Counted from the stretch's first letter, positions 1 through 11,651 are shown. The stretch is 64,000 nucleotides of DNA from Nectonema munidae (GCA_030549495.1 JAUIRK010000951.1:434001-498000); one strand, 5' to 3'. The notes: generated by a model not told the origin, from the sequence alone. Made by a program: numbers and translations.

Positions 1-271
1 TAAAGCTGAACTCCGCTACTAGTCGGGTTTTTCCATTTGTTTTTGGAACTAGGAAGTACGGAGACGTAATTCTGGGTCAGGGGTTTTAAATGTCCATTTG
101 GAGAGTCTTGTTGTACTCCTTTTTTGTAATTTATATGATATATATTTCTCTAAATATATACTTTCGGTGTTTAATTCACTCAAAATGTTTCATTTGTCAG
201 TAAATTATGTATTTCGATAGGACCTCCATCTTTTTGGCTACAGATTCGTTATCGGCTCGCAGTCTCTACGC
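1..271. other. Left edge, no gene seen
   Basis: AT-rich sequence without a convincing coding frame, RNA gene or repeat end. It runs up to a hAT-type terminus at 272. Confidence 0.4.
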
Positions 272-839
272 CAGTGGTTCGCAATCTTGTTTGTCCCTTT
301 CCCCCTTTTCCAATCACTTTTTCACATGTGGACCCCTACAACGAAATACGTTAATCGAGCAAAATTTATAAAAGATTCTTCTGTAAAAAATGAATATATT
401 AACGTAAAATTCCTTGCATTCTTATGCTGATTAAGCTATAGGACTATTTATATGAAATCAGAAAACATTTCGTTCAGCACTTTTTATCTAAGTAAAATAC
501 ATAGGAAAAATGTATGTTAATGTTGTTATATTTGTAGGTATTGTACGGGAAAACTATCTTTATGATACTAGCTCTATTCTTGGTTTTGCAAGCACTTGTA
601 TGAATAAAAAAATCACAAAACATGTATGAATAAAACACAAAAAAATCACAAAAACAGCAGTGAATGAAACTTTTCATTGGTTGCAAAAAGTATTTCACTT
701 TATATTTCTCAATGAGACTTTTGTGGTTGTTTTTGCCCATGAATCATTGGCTCAGTGGCAGGCAGTGCACACCCCAAGTCATCTTCCACAGACAGCTTGT
801 TCTTGATTGTGTTTTTATTGCATGTAATGCAGAAAACCT

Positions 840-1875
840 ACTTTCGCACAGGTAGGTCGAATCAAAAGGCAAAAGAACGCGAACTGCCTAATTTTTGGAT
901 ATAATTCCATCATTAAACACCAGAAGCTAGAGAAGGAGTTTGATTGGAACACATTCTTGGCTGTTAAATCATGGATAAGCGCAATGAACTCTTCTTGTGC
1001 ATCTTCTAAAACATCATCAACCTGACATAAGAACCGACTTTTTGCTAATCCTGCATGCTGGGGGGCTTAAGTCTCGAAAGTAACATCCAAGGTCATCATC
1101 TATCTAAGACAAGTGATCCATTATTTTCTTTGACAAGGTGCTTAAAAGCTGACCATCAGCAAGAACTTCATTCAATGATGGAAACATGTATTGAGTCACA
1201 GTGGCTGAGCAAGTTTGAATCCTTTCCTTGGAGTCTGAAGTTCAGCTGGTTGAATATTTCAACTATGTCCACAACATAATCAAGGCGGAGTTCAATGTGT
1301 TCTGATTTCAATATCTCCAATAGGTCACATTTTTTCTGTACATTAAGGAACATTTCAACTTCCTGGCGAAGAGAGAAGACACGGGACAAAAATCTCCCTG
1401 AAGGCAATCACCTGACGGATGTATAAAAGAGCAAGGAACTTCGTTCGGATTCTATGTCATGACACAGTTTCTGGGACAGTCTCGTGTTGAGAGCAGAGTT
1501 TTTCCCTTAGTTCATGACCTTGACAATACCAGTAAAAATTGTGAGAAGCCCAGAAGGAAGCAATTTAGAAGTCAGAGACTCCCGATGAATTAAGTAGGGC
1601 ACACCAACTGCATTTTGTGCTTTGGATTTTACTTTTGTTTGGAAACACGACATTGACCCAAACTTGGCTGGAGCTTCATCATTGGTGATTCCAACAAGAT
1701 TATTCTAACTCAAACCATGCTTGTCAAAAAACGATGACACAGCATTCATCACATCAGTGGCCCTACTTGACGTTTTAAGATTTTGACAGCAAAGAAATTC
1801 GTCTTGATTATGCCTTTGAACAGGTATCGGCAGTACTAACAGCCGGCACGCCATTGCTGCATCAGTGAATTCATC
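840..1875 (-). pseudogene. hAT (ZBED5/SCAND3-like) transposase, middle part
   Basis: Read on the minus strand, this resembles the RNase H-like core of domesticated and active hAT proteins of the ZBED5 type. In order there are a 'VDEFTDAAMACRLLVL' stretch (family: VDESTD, holding a catalytic Asp), 'NNLVGITNDEAPAKFGS' (family: G.C.DGAPAMLG), 'FQTKVKSKAQNAVGVPYLIHR' without its last residue, 'HRESLTSKLLP' and 'ALNTRLSQKLCHDIESERSS'. Several stops and frame changes interrupt it, so it is not expressed as one protein. The piece before the catalytic region lies across the foldback insertion at 4905-5165. The family assignment rests on recalled motifs and is good; the exact ends are not. Confidence 0.7.
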
Positions 1876-2069
1876 GACCTTTATCGTGTCCGGGCATTTG
1901 GCCGAAAGACAATTGTCCGACAGACATCTGACCGAATGGACATTTAGCCGACGAACATTTAGCCGAACAGACATTTGACCGAACCCGCATTTCACCAAAC
2001 GGACATTTGACCGAACAGATATTTGACCGAACGGACATTTGATCGAATAAACATTTAGAATATATTTTA

Positions 2070-2262
2070 GAATTTAGAATAAACATTTAGTATAGTTAGA
2101 ATATTGTTAGAGTTAGTTTTAGTATAGTTAGAATATTGTCAGTTTTAGAGTTAGTGTTAGCATAGTTAGAATATTTTTAGTTTTAGAGTTAGTATAGTTA
2201 GAATATTGTTAGTCTTAGAGTTGGTGGTTAGTATAGTTAGGGTTAGGGTTAGGGGTTAAATT
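2070..2262. repeat. Minisatellite, TTAGTATAGTTAGAATATTG units, left block
   Basis: Degenerate tandem copies of TTAGTATAGTTAGAATATTG alternating with TTAGAGTTAGT-type spacers. It ends in GGTTAGGGTTAGGGTTAGGGG, which looks telomeric but follows naturally from the GTTAG unit. Confidence 0.75.
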
Positions 2263-2269
2263 GAATTTG

Positions 2270-4185
2270 TTAAGTTTTTGTATATGAAGCACTGCTTTCA
2301 CTTTGAGAGATGATAAAAAGGAAGTTGAAATAAATTGCTGAAACGAGGAGACTTTAGATGAAAAAGATAAGGAGAATCTGCTAAACTTTTGACTAACGGA
2401 GAAGGGAAACCATAATAAAATTTATAGGTATACAAGGAGATTTTTAGTTCATACAAATCTTGAACTTTGAGAATAGCATTCTCAGAAAACAAGGCATTAG
2501 TATGAGAAACTTTTTTTGGCTTAAATATAACACGTAGAGCTAGTTTTTGTAACTTAAGTAATTTTTCAGTTGGAGAAAAACCAAAGTTAAATAAACTGTA
2601 TGATATGTGAGGAACAAAGATAGTTTTATATAACAATAAAAGTATTTTAGTTGGTAAAAAATTTCTCGACTGTTTTAATATATTAATTACATAGTAGAGT
2701 TTATTGGAAATATTATTTATAAGTTCAGTCCACGTAAGATTAGATTTTTTTGAATTTAATACAAGATTATTTTTTGATAATAAAGTTGCAAATTTTTGAA
2801 TTCCAAATTTTATTTTAGTTGAATTTAAAGAAAGACCTCTAAAAATGATGGTGATATCGTCAGCAAATAGCATTACATCAACAAAACCAAGAGAACTATA
2901 GACACCATAAATATATCATTAATAAATATTGAAAATAGAATGGGAGCCAAGATTGACCACTGAGGAACACCTGAATAAATGATTGTAGGTTCTGAAAGAG
3001 TTGAGTTGACAACTACATACTGGAGCCTATTAGAAAGATAAGATATAAAGAACTCTAGAGTTTTAGAAGAAAACCCATATAAAGAAAGTTTAGAGATTAA
3101 TAAATTGTGTGGAATAGAATCAAAAGCTTTAGATAAGTCAAGGAAAAGGGCTGAAACCGATTCTTTTTTTCAAGAACAGTTACAATTTTTTGAATAAACG
3201 ATGCATGGAAAATCTCAGTTGAGTAGTTAGGTCTAAAGCCATATTGTTGGTTGGAAAGAAGGTTATTACTAAAAAATAACTAGAAATTTGATCATAGACC
3301 AATTTCTCAAATATTTTTGATAGTATCGGTATGATTGAAATTGGGCGGTAGTTTGATGGATCATATTTATCACCTTTCTTATGTATTGGTATTGTTTTGA
3401 TTAATTTAAAAGAATCTGAATAAACAGAATGCGATAAGCAGAGATTGAAAGCATAAAGAAGTATAGGAGAAATTACATATCTTACAATTTTTATGTCAAG
3501 CGTTGAAAGGCCAAAATAATCTTTCACTTAAGAATTTTTAAGGTTATTAATAGCAGACAATATATCATTTATTGTGAATGAATTTAAGTTAAAGGAAGAT
3601 GAGCAAGAAGGAAAATTTTTTTAACAAAATGATGAATCACAAACATTGGAAGACTTAGAGGAAAAGGTTTTATTAAACAAGTCAGCAACATCTTTATCAC
3701 AACTTACTAAGGAATTATCAAAACTTTTCAAACTTAGTTCTTTGGATTTATTAAATTATTTAATTTATACCAAGTTTTTTTCATATTTGAAGAACAGTGG
3801 AAAAAAAAGTTTTCAAAATAAGATTTTTTAGCAAGTCTTATAGAGTTTTTAACTTTATTGCGAGATTTCTGAAAAACTTGTTTATTAAAAGAATCTGAAT
3901 CTTAACTAAAAACAACTTATCTCTTTTTTTAATCCATGGTTTAATTCACACTTTGTATTTTTTGATTTTAACCGTTCCGGAAATAGTTGAAATACGTTTG
4001 AAATTAGTAAGATTATGTGTTACTTCATAAAGTAATAAGTTTGGATCATGTTTAAAAGCTTCCTTTAGAGAAGACCAATTGAAATTATTGACAAGATTGA
4101 AATATTTATCATAATTAACGTACAAGAAAGACTTAAATGAAGTTTTAATATCCAAAACTCGGTTAAGAGAAAGAAGAATAGGCAA
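2270..4185 (-). mobile_element. 5'-truncated non-LTR retrotransposon (LINE), jockey/CR1-like
   Basis: Read on the minus strand, a linker region (4185-3950, then 'PWIKKRDKLF'-like residues) leads into a reverse transcriptase. The RT begins near 3527 with 'IKTIPIHKKGDKYDPSNYRP' and 'SIIPILSKIFEKLVYDQIS', typical of RT motifs 0-2 in jockey and CR1 clades. Next come 'LFLDLSKAFDSIPHNLLISK' (holding the first catalytic Asp), 'GVPQWSILAPILFSIFINDI' and 'MLFADDITIIF' (the ADD box) near 2873. The thumb and C-terminal region runs to 2298. The endonuclease domain is absent, so the copy is 5'-truncated as LINE copies often are. Several frame changes and stops break it. It sits inside the minisatellite, which resumes in the same orientation on the other side. 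Confidence 0.8.
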
Positions 4186-4460
4186 ATATAGAGTTAAAGT
4201 TAGTATAGTTATAATATTGTTAGTCTTAGAGTTGATAGTTAGAATATTGTTAGTTCGTCAGTGTTAACATAGTTAGTATATTGTTAGTGTTAGTATAGTT
4301 AGAACATTGTTAGAGTTAGTTTTAGTATAGTTAGAATATTGGTAGTCTTAGAGTTAGTGTTAGTAGTTAGATTTATCATAGTTAGAACATTGTTAGTTTT
4401 AGAGTTAGGTTTACCATAGTTAGAATATTGTTAGTCTTAGAGTCGATGTTAGTATAGTAT
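4186..4460. repeat. Minisatellite, right block
   Basis: Same unit and same orientation as the block at 2070-2262. The two blocks are best read as one array interrupted by the LINE. Confidence 0.75.
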
Positions 4461-4904
4461 ATTATAGTATAACATATTTTCAAATCCAACCATAAAATGG
4501 AAGATTGTGGGGCAGTTTTTTGTTGGTCAGTAATTAGTTAGACCCTTATAACCTATAAAAATATAGCAAATTAGTCCTGAGTGAGCAAGAGTGATTGATT
4601 ACATAGATGCTTAATACTCGATGAACGAAGGTCCGAATGCAGTTATAAGCGTAAAACTTGTGCTCTGTAGATGAATACATTTCATTGGTGGCACGTAAGG
4701 ATATATAAAATTGTGTTATAAATAGCGTAAGATAACATACGCATCTTTACCGTGTCAGGCTATTTGGCCGAAAGATCAGTCTGTTCTGTTCTGTTCGGTC
4801 AATTGTCTGTTCTGTCAAATGTCCGTCCGGTGAAATGTCTGTTCGGCCAAATGTACGTCGGCTAAATGTCCATTCGGTCAGATGTCTGTCGGCCAGGCCA
4901 AATC

Positions 4905-5165
4905 TCCCAAATCACATGTTATGTCCCTGATTCTTCGCTGGATAGTATTATTTGAAAGTAATACATCTCTTAGTTTCTGTGCTGCTTCTGCTCCAAGAAG
5001 CAGTCTAACTATTTCTTTTGCACAGGATAGGATCAATTCTTCAGAAATTGTGTGTAACTTCCGAGAACTTTCTCGGATATATTCAATATCTGTGGGTGGA
5101 AAAAAGAAAGTATAATAAAAAAGAAAGGTTATTTATTAATTTTTCCTCTCTTATTCATATATCAC
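4905..5165 (-). pseudogene. hAT transposase, N-proximal part
   Basis: The minus strand reads 'FPPTDIEYIRESSRKLHTIS', then 'LLGAEAAQKLRDVLLSNNT' and 'IQRRIRDI'. This is the stretch that precedes the first catalytic Asp in ZBED5-like hAT proteins (family: LG..A..KI..ISLSNNTV.RRI). It is separated from its continuation at 1875-840 by the foldback insertion. Roughly 25-30 residues between the two parts are not found, so some sequence was lost at the junction. Confidence 0.65.
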
Positions 5166-5284
5166 GTATCTTCATGAGACTCGTCATTTCAGAAGGCAAT
5201 ACATCTTGCTGTTATCGCCGCGGGCCACTCATGCCCATCCCAAGGGCCAAATTTGTCACGTGGGCCGTGAGTTTAGCACCCCTG

Positions 5285-6378
5285 ATACTGCTAGCTAATG
5301 TAGAGCAATTCTAGCATTTAAGCATTCAGTTTTAAGGATTATGTACAGTAGTGTGAATTTTATTCTGAGCCGCATGTCTCCTAATTCCAGTATATTACAT
5401 TTAAATATAAGTAGAATCTCTATGGACCAGGGACGTACAGAAGGAAGGGGGGGGGTGCTTGGAGTGCTCAAACACCTGCCCTTTTTTCTCCTGTTTTAAA
5501 ATTGCCCTTTATAGAGGTATGTGTTATATGTCTAATCCAGTGACGTAAATAAAAATAGACTAAGGCACAAGAGGCCGTACCCACACAAATACCTCATATT
5601 CATTTATAAATAAGTTTATATAATGATTTGAAATTCTTCCATGGACCCCTTCCCTATTGCTTTTCTATATTTGTGTTATCAATTACAGAATATGTATACA
5701 AAAAAGTAATGGACAAAATCACTTATTTCTCTGCTTATACATTATTCAATTTATACTAATATCATATGTTGTCTTATTCATTTCTCCCTGCACATATGTT
5801 TTATCATACACATTGTTGAATACTTTTTAACAGTGTACTCTCACTTATTTTTTTTAATTCTAATACTTGTGTGTGGACGTTAACACTTTTCGTAAGTTTA
5901 GCTTTCGCTATTATTTTCGTTTGTCCTTTCTTCATCAAAATTTCATAATATCGACCGTGACATCAAATATATTCACATTTTGCATTCAGTCTAACTTTCT
6001 ATCATTTTGAAATGCAGTATTCTATAGTTTTTGCAGTAATCAGTAAGCACACGTCGTTTCAATAAATAACCTTTGATTCTTATGAACGTTAAAATTTATA
6101 ATTCTTTTCTCTTTTATGTTGAATTATTTTTTTGTATTTAAAATAAATAAAATTTAAGACATTGTTATTTTGAAATCAAGCTTATTTTTTTGATTGTAAA
6201 TTTTTCTGCGAAATTACAGATTCACTGTTTTTTAAAGAAATAATTTTTTTTCAAAAATATACTAATTTCAAAATACACTTACATAAATCTCCTGATTTCT
6301 ATTTTTTTTTGTAAATTATACCTCATACGTTTTTATTTATTTTATATTATAGGAAAGGAATTACCCATACAACGGATA
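5285..6378. other. No gene seen; short poly-G tract
   Basis: AT-rich spacer. A run of G at about 5446-5456 follows GGAAGG and could form a local G-rich structure. Nothing else is recognised before the next transposase fragment. Confidence 0.4.
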
Positions 6379-7718
6379 ATGAAGCGTACCAGTGAAGAAT
6401 TTTCTTCTAATAACAAAACTATTACAAGTGACACAGAGCCTTCAACCAAAAAAAGATATGACAAAAGTTATTTAAGTTATGGTTTCACGTGGACTCGATA
6501 TAAAAACCAGCCTCCGCCATTGCGTTTGGTTTGGGGATGCAAAATTCCTAGCTTCCTAGTAAGCAAACATTACATTGCAGTCTTCAAAGAAAAGATGCAA
6601 GCTATTTCCAAAGGTTACTTGAGCAACAAACAAAGCAAGCTATAACTTTTAGAAGTAAATTAACGGTACCTGAGGAAACTCAAATAGCTTCTTATAAAGT
6701 ATCTGAAATGATAGCTATAAAAATAAAATCACATATTCTTGTTGAATCCATTATTTTGCCTGCTTGCAAAAAGATTATTAAGACTATCTAAGGAGATGAA
6801 GCAGAAAAACTCATAAGTAAAATTCCATTGTGGAATGATACTGTTCACAAGCGCATTTCGGAAATGTCATGGAATGTCATGGAAATGGCGATATTGAAGA
6901 TAATGTATCTAATAATAAACTTCAGAATTCACATTTTGCTATCCAAGTTGATGAATCAACCGACATAACAAAAGCACAGCCACTTGCCTTATGGGGGTAA
7001 TATAATAAACCAGTACCTTTGTTGCAAAGAAATGCCCCCACCATTAAAGGTGAAGATATTTTTGACATTTTAATGACTACTTTAAGAAATGGAATTTGTC
7101 CTGGAAATCGTGTGTTTGGGTTTGTACTGATGCAGCCCCATCAATGGTAGGTTCTATTTAAGGTTTTACATCTTTTGTAAAACAAAAAAATCCAAACATC
7201 CTAACCACACATTGTTTCATACATAGAGAGGTGCTGATGGCAAAAATATTTGGTACTGAATTGAAAAAAGTATTTGATCAAGTTGTGGAAAAGGTAAACT
7301 TTATTAAAACTATAGAAGGATAAAAACTCCTATATTTGAGCTACTTTGTGAATTCATGGATTCACAACACACACGCTTACTATTGCATACAGAAGTGAGA
7401 TAGAGATCAAGTGGCAAAGTGCTTTTTCGTGTGCTTGAACTTCATCAAGAACTATTGACATTTTTTGAAAGAGAAAACAAACGTAAATTTTGTAAACTTT
7501 TGAGGCCTAAATATTGGACTTCAAAACAAAGATACCTGGACGATATGTTTCAGCATCTGAATAACCTAAATGCTTCCATGCAGAATGGGAATGAAAATGT
7601 TTTATTATCGACTAACATAATTAAAGCATTCCAGAAAAAACGAGCTGTTTGGAAAAGAAAAGCAGTTTCAGATTGTTTGGAAATATTCCTTTCCGTTAAA
7701 AAAGACAATCTAATATAA
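6379..7718 (+). pseudogene. hAT (ZBED5/FAM200-like) transposase fossil
   Basis: The ATG at 6379 opens 'MKRTSEEFSSNNKT' and then 'KKRYDKSYLSYGFTWT', the N-terminal signature of ZBED5/FAM200-like hAT proteins (family: RKYDESYLSFGFTWT..G). A BED-like zinc-finger region follows, with 'LRLVWGCKIPSF' where the family has LCLVCGE, so one zinc-binding Cys is replaced by Trp. Then 'VSEMIAIKIKSHILVESIIL' and a 'IQVDESTDITKAQPLALWG' catalytic stretch (about 6946-7005) appear. Near the end 'LLRPKYWTSKQRYLDDMFQH' and 'LNNLNASMQNGNENVLLSTN' (7500-7620) match the hAT insertion domain. Many stops and shifts interrupt it; the longest open pieces are 6379-6645 and 7419-7718. Terminal repeats were not identified. 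Confidence 0.75.
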
Positions 7719-8359
7719 TTTAATTAATAATAATAATCTTATATAGCTTACTTACTGCTTACAAATAAAGTTTAATTATTTTTAGTGACTTCTACAATAA
7801 CTAAAAGTTAGTAATCTTTACTAACGGAGAAATTAACTAAGCTAACTAAATATTTAACTAACTAAACAATCAATAACACAACTAGTGGTCGGATTTAACC
7901 GTGTTTTTTTAACCGGTTAAAAGATAGACTAATTTTTCTTAACCGGTCGAAACCGGTTAATTTTGGTGAAATTTCTTATTTGTAAAGTTATATATAAATG
8001 CATAATACATCATTTGGAGCGGTGGAGGCTTTTTTTTTATAATTTAAAAAATTTATTTTAAAAGAATTTGTGTCTAAAACTCAACTGTAAAAAAATTAAA
8101 TTAATATAGAAATTGGAAAGTCTATTCGCAAGCAAACAAATCAATGATATAAAATTGAAAAATTTCAAATTATTGGTAGATCGTACTTGCCTTGAAATCA
8201 CATCTGAAAGGGGGCGTCGCCCCCTCCCGGATGTGCCCTTATGATATATATATAATAACTATTTATAAAGAGAACAAAAAAAAATAAATCACTTTTTATT
8301 TAAAAATTTTTTACCCTTTTGAAAATACAGTTTTAAAAAAGAAGGAGCATCAATAGTCT

Positions 8360-9740
8360 CACAGGATAAACTGTTCCTTTACTTAGTAATAAACTTACCA
8401 GCAGTAGAAAAGAGTCTTTCAACTTCCACACGTGTTGATTTTTAATTGTGCAATTGATTTCCCCGTTCTTTTTGTTATTTAAAAAGTTCCAACTCGCTTT
8501 CTATATCGAATTTTTTTTGGCTTGTGGAACATGCATCATCCTTTCCATTTCTTCCAAATATTCGGTATAACAATCTTCAGTGGGCTTTATTTTTTGCCTC
8601 ACTTCCTTGTTAACATCAATAAGTTGTAATTCATGTTCATCAGTTTCAGTAGTAGGTGGAAATCATCTTTGAAAAATACCTAATGCCGTTTGTTTGATAT
8701 CAGCATCAGCATCTTCACTTAAACTTTGTTCAGAATTATGGAGATAATTTTTTAATATGGAAATAATTTTATCATTTTTTCTTTCAAAATATCTTTTCAT
8801 TAGTGCTTCATCCAACTCTATTGATGATGTATTATTGCAGGATTTAAGTTTTCTTGAAAGAAAATTTATAGATATATCACATTTTAACAGATTACTATCG
8901 AGCATAGATTGACTCTACTGGCGTAAGTGTGTCTACAATGTTTTTACCACTTGCCATTCTTCTTCATTTAGTAATAAATTTTCAGCACCATGAATTTTCA
9001 TTAGAGCATAGCAAATGCATGCTTTCAACATTATTATCCTTTTTAGCATTACAACCATACTGTTCCACTTGGTCTTACAATCTAGCACCAGATTTAAATT
9101 TTTGCCTAACTCTTGCTTCACTATATCTTGCAACATGTCGTTTTTGACTGGTGATTTTCTAAAGAGTTTACAAATTTTTCTTTTTTCAATTATAAATAAT
9201 CAAATAGTCTTCGCGTATATCTTTGGAATCGATAGAAAACAATCACAAATGATAACTCGCTATAATTTGATGAAACCTCTACATCTTCATATAAATCATA
9301 TTTTATATCATCATCAGAAGATGAATCTTGGTTCTGAACTCCTTTTCCACTTTATAAAACACTGCTAAGTGAATGGTATAAGGAATTCATCAAGAGTAAG
9401 AGAAAATCTTTTTTTGTCTTTCACTTCCTCTTTCAAGTATTGCTTCAGTTTATCTTTTTGTTTAAAATAAAAATTCATTATCATTTTTTTTACAGTTTTG
9501 TGAGTAGGAGGTGGAGCTTTGTCATACTTTTCTCTACGTAAACTTTCTTGAATAAAGCGGCAAGTTGCAATGGATATAAAAGACAGCCCATAATAACAGA
9601 CCATTTCAGAAATGTCCTATTCAATGAATTTCTTTGCAAAAAATTGCTCTATGGTTTTGATTTTCTTAGAAAAAGAAGTTCCATTATTCAGTATATTGTG
9701 AACATTTTTCAAATGGTAAGTAAGGGTTGATGTAGAACTT
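8360..9740 (-). pseudogene. hAT transposase of the 7.9-10.8 kb element
   Basis: Minus-strand pieces in order: 9604-9365 ('MVCYYGLSFISIATCRF' ... 'FSLTLDEFLIPFT', where the family has a catalytic Asp in F.LT.DE.), 9136-8933 ('FDCKTKWNSMVVMLKRI'-like, matching the hAT RWNS/W.S motif), and 8905-8663, then 8540-8390 near 'ERFFSTAGKFIT'-like C-terminal dimerisation sequence (read from the complement of 8385-8420). The upstream part near 9740 has CxxC-type residues consistent with a BED finger. The frame is interrupted several times. Ac/ZBED1-like hAT is the best guess for the clade. Confidence 0.65.
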
Positions 9741-10215
9741 CCAGCGCATTTAAAAATCTTCTTGCATTTCATACACTCTGCTTGATCTTGATCTTTTTGT
9801 AGTTGAAGCCATACAAATTAAAGTTTAAAATTTTTTGGGAAAAGCCAACGAATAAAATAGAAATTATGAGTTTATACGAAAAACTATATGACAATTGATT
9901 CACTAATGTGTGTGTGCTTATGTTTGTGTTCACTTCTTTTGATTGATTGAACTGCCTTTGTAATGCAAGTGTAAAAGTTATACAAAGTAGAAGTAACATA
10001 TCTTCATCTACATATGTTTTATATACGATAACGATAGTCAAGAGAAATAATAATAATAATTTATCACACTAATCATTTCTGTTAAAGCCATAAATCATTT
10101 ATCCCTCGTATTTTATTATATAAGCTATATAGCATTTGCGTAGTAGTTTTTGTCAATCTATTTCATACGCAAAATTTAATCAGTAAATGTGCTTATTATA
10201 CATCATGCGTTATAG

Positions 10216-10604
10216 CCGGTTTTTTACCCTGTTTTCTTCCTCTGAAGAATTCAAAGGTTTTTACGGTTAGGTAGTGCCTTTTTACGGCTAGGTAGTGCTC
10301 TGGCGACCCGATTCTACGTGGTTAGTAATCAAGCTATCACTAGACATTAAGTTTGTTTACCTAATTGGGAGCGTTCGCGTTAGAATAGTATCGATCACTC
10401 AGCTGTATTTATATATTTGTAACATAAATTCTTGTAAAATAATATATGTAACAAGGCATAGCTATGCAGTAACAAGGGCCGGTAGGTTTTTAGTGGGATG
10501 GAAAGTCCAGGTAGACCTGGACTCAGCATTCCGGGCGGGCCACGATATCCGAAAGGATGGGTGCGAACGTCACAAACAACTTAACTTAACTTAACTTAAC
10601 TTAA
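10216..10604 (+). mobile_element. SINE-like element with (TTAAC)n tail and 8-bp duplication
   Basis: A 389-bp unit starts CCGGTTTTTTACCC and ends in five TTAAC repeats. It is flanked by identical 8-mers CGTTATAG at 10208-10215 and 10605-10612, so it inserted as a discrete unit. A second, inverted copy lies at 29725-30088. The 3' third contains a perfect stem GTCCAGGTAGACCTGGAC (10506-10523) and a GAAA-capped stem ATCCGAAAGGAT (10547-10558). GGGTGCGAACGTCA near the tail is weakly like a pol III B box, but no clear A box was found. It has no coding capacity beyond a chance frame. Confidence 0.75.
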
Positions 10605-10782
10605 CGTTATAGATAGTTTCTTAACTCATAACTAAAGCATCAATATCTCCTATTTTATTGTAGTTTTCTAATAGTTTTGGGAAACCGGTCAATTAGAGTT
10701 CGGTTACGGTGATTTAGTTGATCTTATTCATCGGTTAATATAATCGGTTAATTTTCACCGAATCCCACCACAAAACACAACT

Positions 10783-11640
10783 AACTATCTGTACAATTAA
10801 GAAGTTCGCTGTACAACGTTTTATCTAACCTTCAAACTATGTCACTGTCTCACTAATTAGTTACTTTCAAAAGAAATGAAGAAATTACTGGCGATTCTTC
10901 CTTTTTAAAATTATTAACTGCGAAAATGTACGATTTAAATTTCGAAAGGGCGATTTATGAAGGGATGCACCATTCATCAAAATAAATGCGCGCAAATAAT
11001 TTTCCTATGTTGACGAATCGGTGATTGTAAAACTAGAAATCGGAATCAGTACTCGTCAAATTTGAAAGCGATAATCCCTCCTCGCTAATATGGGAATTGG
11101 CGAACTAAAATTGCATACTACCTCCAACGCATGCAATATTCTTGGCTTTTCGCTTGAATACGCTTACACGAAACTGCCTTCTCCATTATGCAGCTTCTCC
11201 TACACCGCAAATGAAATATAGTGAAGCATGATGGAGCAAAACTAAAATCTAGAGACGTAGACACACGTAGCTCGACATTGTAGACAAGAAGTAAATAACA
11301 AATTTTCTGACTCCTCCTCCAGGAAGCCGTGCTAAAACGTAAACACAAGCATCCAGACAACGCGACGTGATGCCCAGCTTTGTGTTAAAATTGACATGGT
11401 TATTTCTTCATACAGCGTTTTTCTCCACCTATTGCAACTTTCACACTTCCTTGCTAGAAGATGAAATGCAGAGATCACTCAGATGTAAATTTTCAAGGTA
11501 TACTGGATTATTTTTAATTCGGTAGACAGCGTGTAAGACAAATAAGTTTCACTGTACAAACAATGCTAACATCATTTCAAAGATTTGCTCAATGATAAAA
11601 CGTATAGCCTTTATAATATTGGAAGGGTATATAACCAGGC
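10783..11640. other. Intergenic region upstream of the secreted gene
   Basis: No gene or repeat recognised. It leads into the TATA-containing promoter region of the gene starting at 11705. Confidence 0.4.
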
Positions 11641-11651
11641 ATATATATAAA
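11641..11651 (+). promoter_or_regulatory. Possible TATA box
   Basis: ATATATATAAA lies about 55-65 bases before the ATG at 11705. In an AT-rich genome this could be chance, but its spacing suits a short 5' leader. Confidence 0.4.

Larger units (their letters stand above)
1880..4905. mobile_element. Foldback-like element with arms of GGACATTTGACCGAAC units
   Basis: The left arm (about 1880-2060) and right arm (about 4750-4905) are inverted copies of each other. Each is built from tandem degenerate units of about 16-17 bp resembling GGACATTTGACCGAAC. The best match is left 1912-1985 against the reverse complement of 4800-4900, sharing GACAGACATCTGACCGAATG and GGACATTTAGCCGAC. The right arm also carries a 30-bp stretch, TTTACCGTGTCAGGC onward, in the same orientation as the left start (TTTATCGTGTCCGGG). 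It interrupts the hAT transposase. No transposase of its own is seen. The inside holds a minisatellite and a LINE. Confidence 0.65.
272..5284 (-). mobile_element. hAT transposon fossil (ZBED5-like), split by a foldback element
   Basis: The left end reads CAGTGGTTCGCAA and the right end, read inward, CAGGGGTGCTAAA. These are hAT-like termini with 9 of 13 positions equal. Between them lie minus-strand pieces of one hAT transposase, at about 5165-4905 and 1875-840, separated by the inserted block 1880-4905. No clear 8-bp target duplication is visible at the outer ends, so the ends may have decayed or belong to two copies. Without the insert the element would be about 2.0 kb. Confidence 0.6.
7884..10774 (-). 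mobile_element. hAT transposon with intact ends and 8-bp target duplication
   Basis: The left end AGTGGTCGGATTTAACCG and the right end (inward: GTGGTGGGATTCGGTGAA) are inverted repeats. The flanks are identical 8-mers ACACAACT at 7876-7883 and 10775-10782, the duplication length typical of hAT elements. Subterminal regions at both ends carry repeated AACCGGTTAA-like motifs (for example 7909-7918, 7936-7960, 10683-10760), likely transposase-binding sites by analogy with other hATs. The body holds a broken transposase on the minus strand and a later SINE insertion at 10216-10604. Confidence 0.85.

Noticed and set aside
2237-2257. Telomere-like TTAGGG repeats
   Set aside because: Only three units, embedded in a GTTAG-rich minisatellite that can produce them by single changes; no sign of a chromosome end.
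8929-9368. Plus-strand frames at 8.9-9.4 kb
   Set aside because: Shadows of the minus-strand hAT transposase.
10295-10594. 99-codon open frame in the SINE
   Set aside because: The same repeat at 29.7-30.1 kb has it too, but it follows the structured, non-coding SINE and has no motif; repeat sequence, not a gene.
10500-10604. Hammerhead or HDV-like ribozyme in the SINE
   Set aside because: Stems are clear but I could not place the conserved core of either class (no CUGAUGA, no convincing double pseudoknot).
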